A stretch of DNA of 64,000 nucleotides, from assembly GCF_004331285.1 (NCBI RefSeq), contig NZ_SJOH01000013.1:1-64000 (forward strand). Direction: 5' to 3'. The notes below the pieces were generated by a model. The model ran no database searches and had not been told where the DNA came from. It saw nothing but the letters and a program-made list of their open reading frames with translations. The stretch is from Acinetobacter sp. ANC 3781 (GTDB lineage Bacteria; Pseudomonadota; Gammaproteobacteria; Pseudomonadales; Moraxellaceae). This document shows, piece after piece, positions 63,841 to 64,000 of the stretch; the first letter of the stretch is position 1; every line of letters starts with the position of its first letter. The position numbers and the translations under genes are program-made.

Positions 63841-64000
63841 TTAAACCGTATGCCCCAAAGCTTCACCCATCACTACGACTGAGTTCGCTTTAAACATCGC
63901 ATCCCAAGCCATTTTATCTTGTTCAAACAAAATCACCGCGGTAGAACCCAAATAGAAACGACCCAGCTCTGCACCTTTTTCAAGGAATAGATTATGTTGA
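63841..64000 (-). CDS. psd: Phosphatidylserine decarboxylase, C-terminal fragment
   Basis: Partial gene running off the right edge; 52 residues are visible. It includes the cleavage/pyruvoyl motif [13 protein letters not shown] (L-G-S-T, where Ser becomes the pyruvoyl group), KGAELGRF before it, and the C-terminal MGEALGHTV. Converts phosphatidylserine to phosphatidylethanolamine in the membrane. TAA at 63841-63843. Confidence 0.85.
   Translation of the reverse strand, partial: QHNLFLEKGAELGRFYLGSTAVILFEQDKMAWDAMFKANSVVVMGEALGHTV

Overview
The window is a stretch of Acinetobacter chromosome. This rests on gene content and protein character: an Omp33-36-type putative porin, FtsZ beginning MASFEFLED, the murG-murC-ddl-ftsQ-ftsA-ftsZ-lpxC order, a pyrE/crc pair, a parE/yqiA pair, and AT-rich DNA with short intergenic gaps. 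No rRNA, tRNA, CRISPR array or prophage was seen. The species cannot be fixed by eye, and low-GC environmental Acinetobacter are as likely as A. baumannii.

Positions 1-1950 are accessory. The cut end of an IS1202-type insertion sequence stops 6 bp short of a XerC/XerD (pdif-type) recombination site. Four more dif-like sites follow within 1.4 kb, in mixed orientation. They enclose small orphan genes: two intact (238-576, 716-988), one killed by a single in-frame TGA (1268-1546), and a gene tail that overlaps the next start. This looks like a string of Xer-mobilised dif modules lodged in a chromosome. It is followed by a decayed acyl-CoA dehydrogenase fragment, and then the core genome starts at acs.

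Positions 1990-26000 hold acs, a DUF805 membrane protein, an MscS channel, rsmE, waaA, an ArsR regulator with an Old Yellow Enzyme, prfB (with its programmed +1 frameshift), a decayed secreted-protein gene, a porin, recJ-pdxH-glmM, guaB, a YkgJ-type protein, a lone ODP-type diiron protein, a GDT1-type transporter behind a yybP-ykoY manganese riboswitch, and the pyruvate dehydrogenase pair aceE-aceF.

Positions 25700-36500 are envelope and division genes: an M23 peptidase, a DUF721/DciA protein, lpxC, then the end of the dcw cluster (ftsZ, ftsA, ftsQ, ddl, murC, murG, all minus strand), with gshB upstream. Positions 36500-43200 hold a DUF3565 protein, a MarR regulator beside about 0.9 kb of AT-rich non-coding DNA, pyrE/crc, a strong candidate CsrA-titrating small RNA downstream of crc (eight GGA motifs and a terminator), an ArsC/Spx-like protein, a DUF2147 protein, an HSL-type esterase and azoR.

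Positions 43400-64000 hold a broken diguanylate cyclase, a four-gene minus-strand run (ankyrin protein, outer-membrane transporter-like protein, dsbD, GST), an HPF/RaiA protein, a Tsx-like channel, a GNAT acetyltransferase, a 5'-truncated PLD-family gene, parE with yqiA, a lipase-like hydrolase, dsbB, gshA, DUF924, a CC0125-type lipoprotein, DUF445, DUF2798, argS with a SPOR protein, and the 3' end of psd at the right edge. Redox and thiol functions recur (dsbD, dsbB, gshA, gshB, GST, azoR, OYE), but they lie in separate transcription units.
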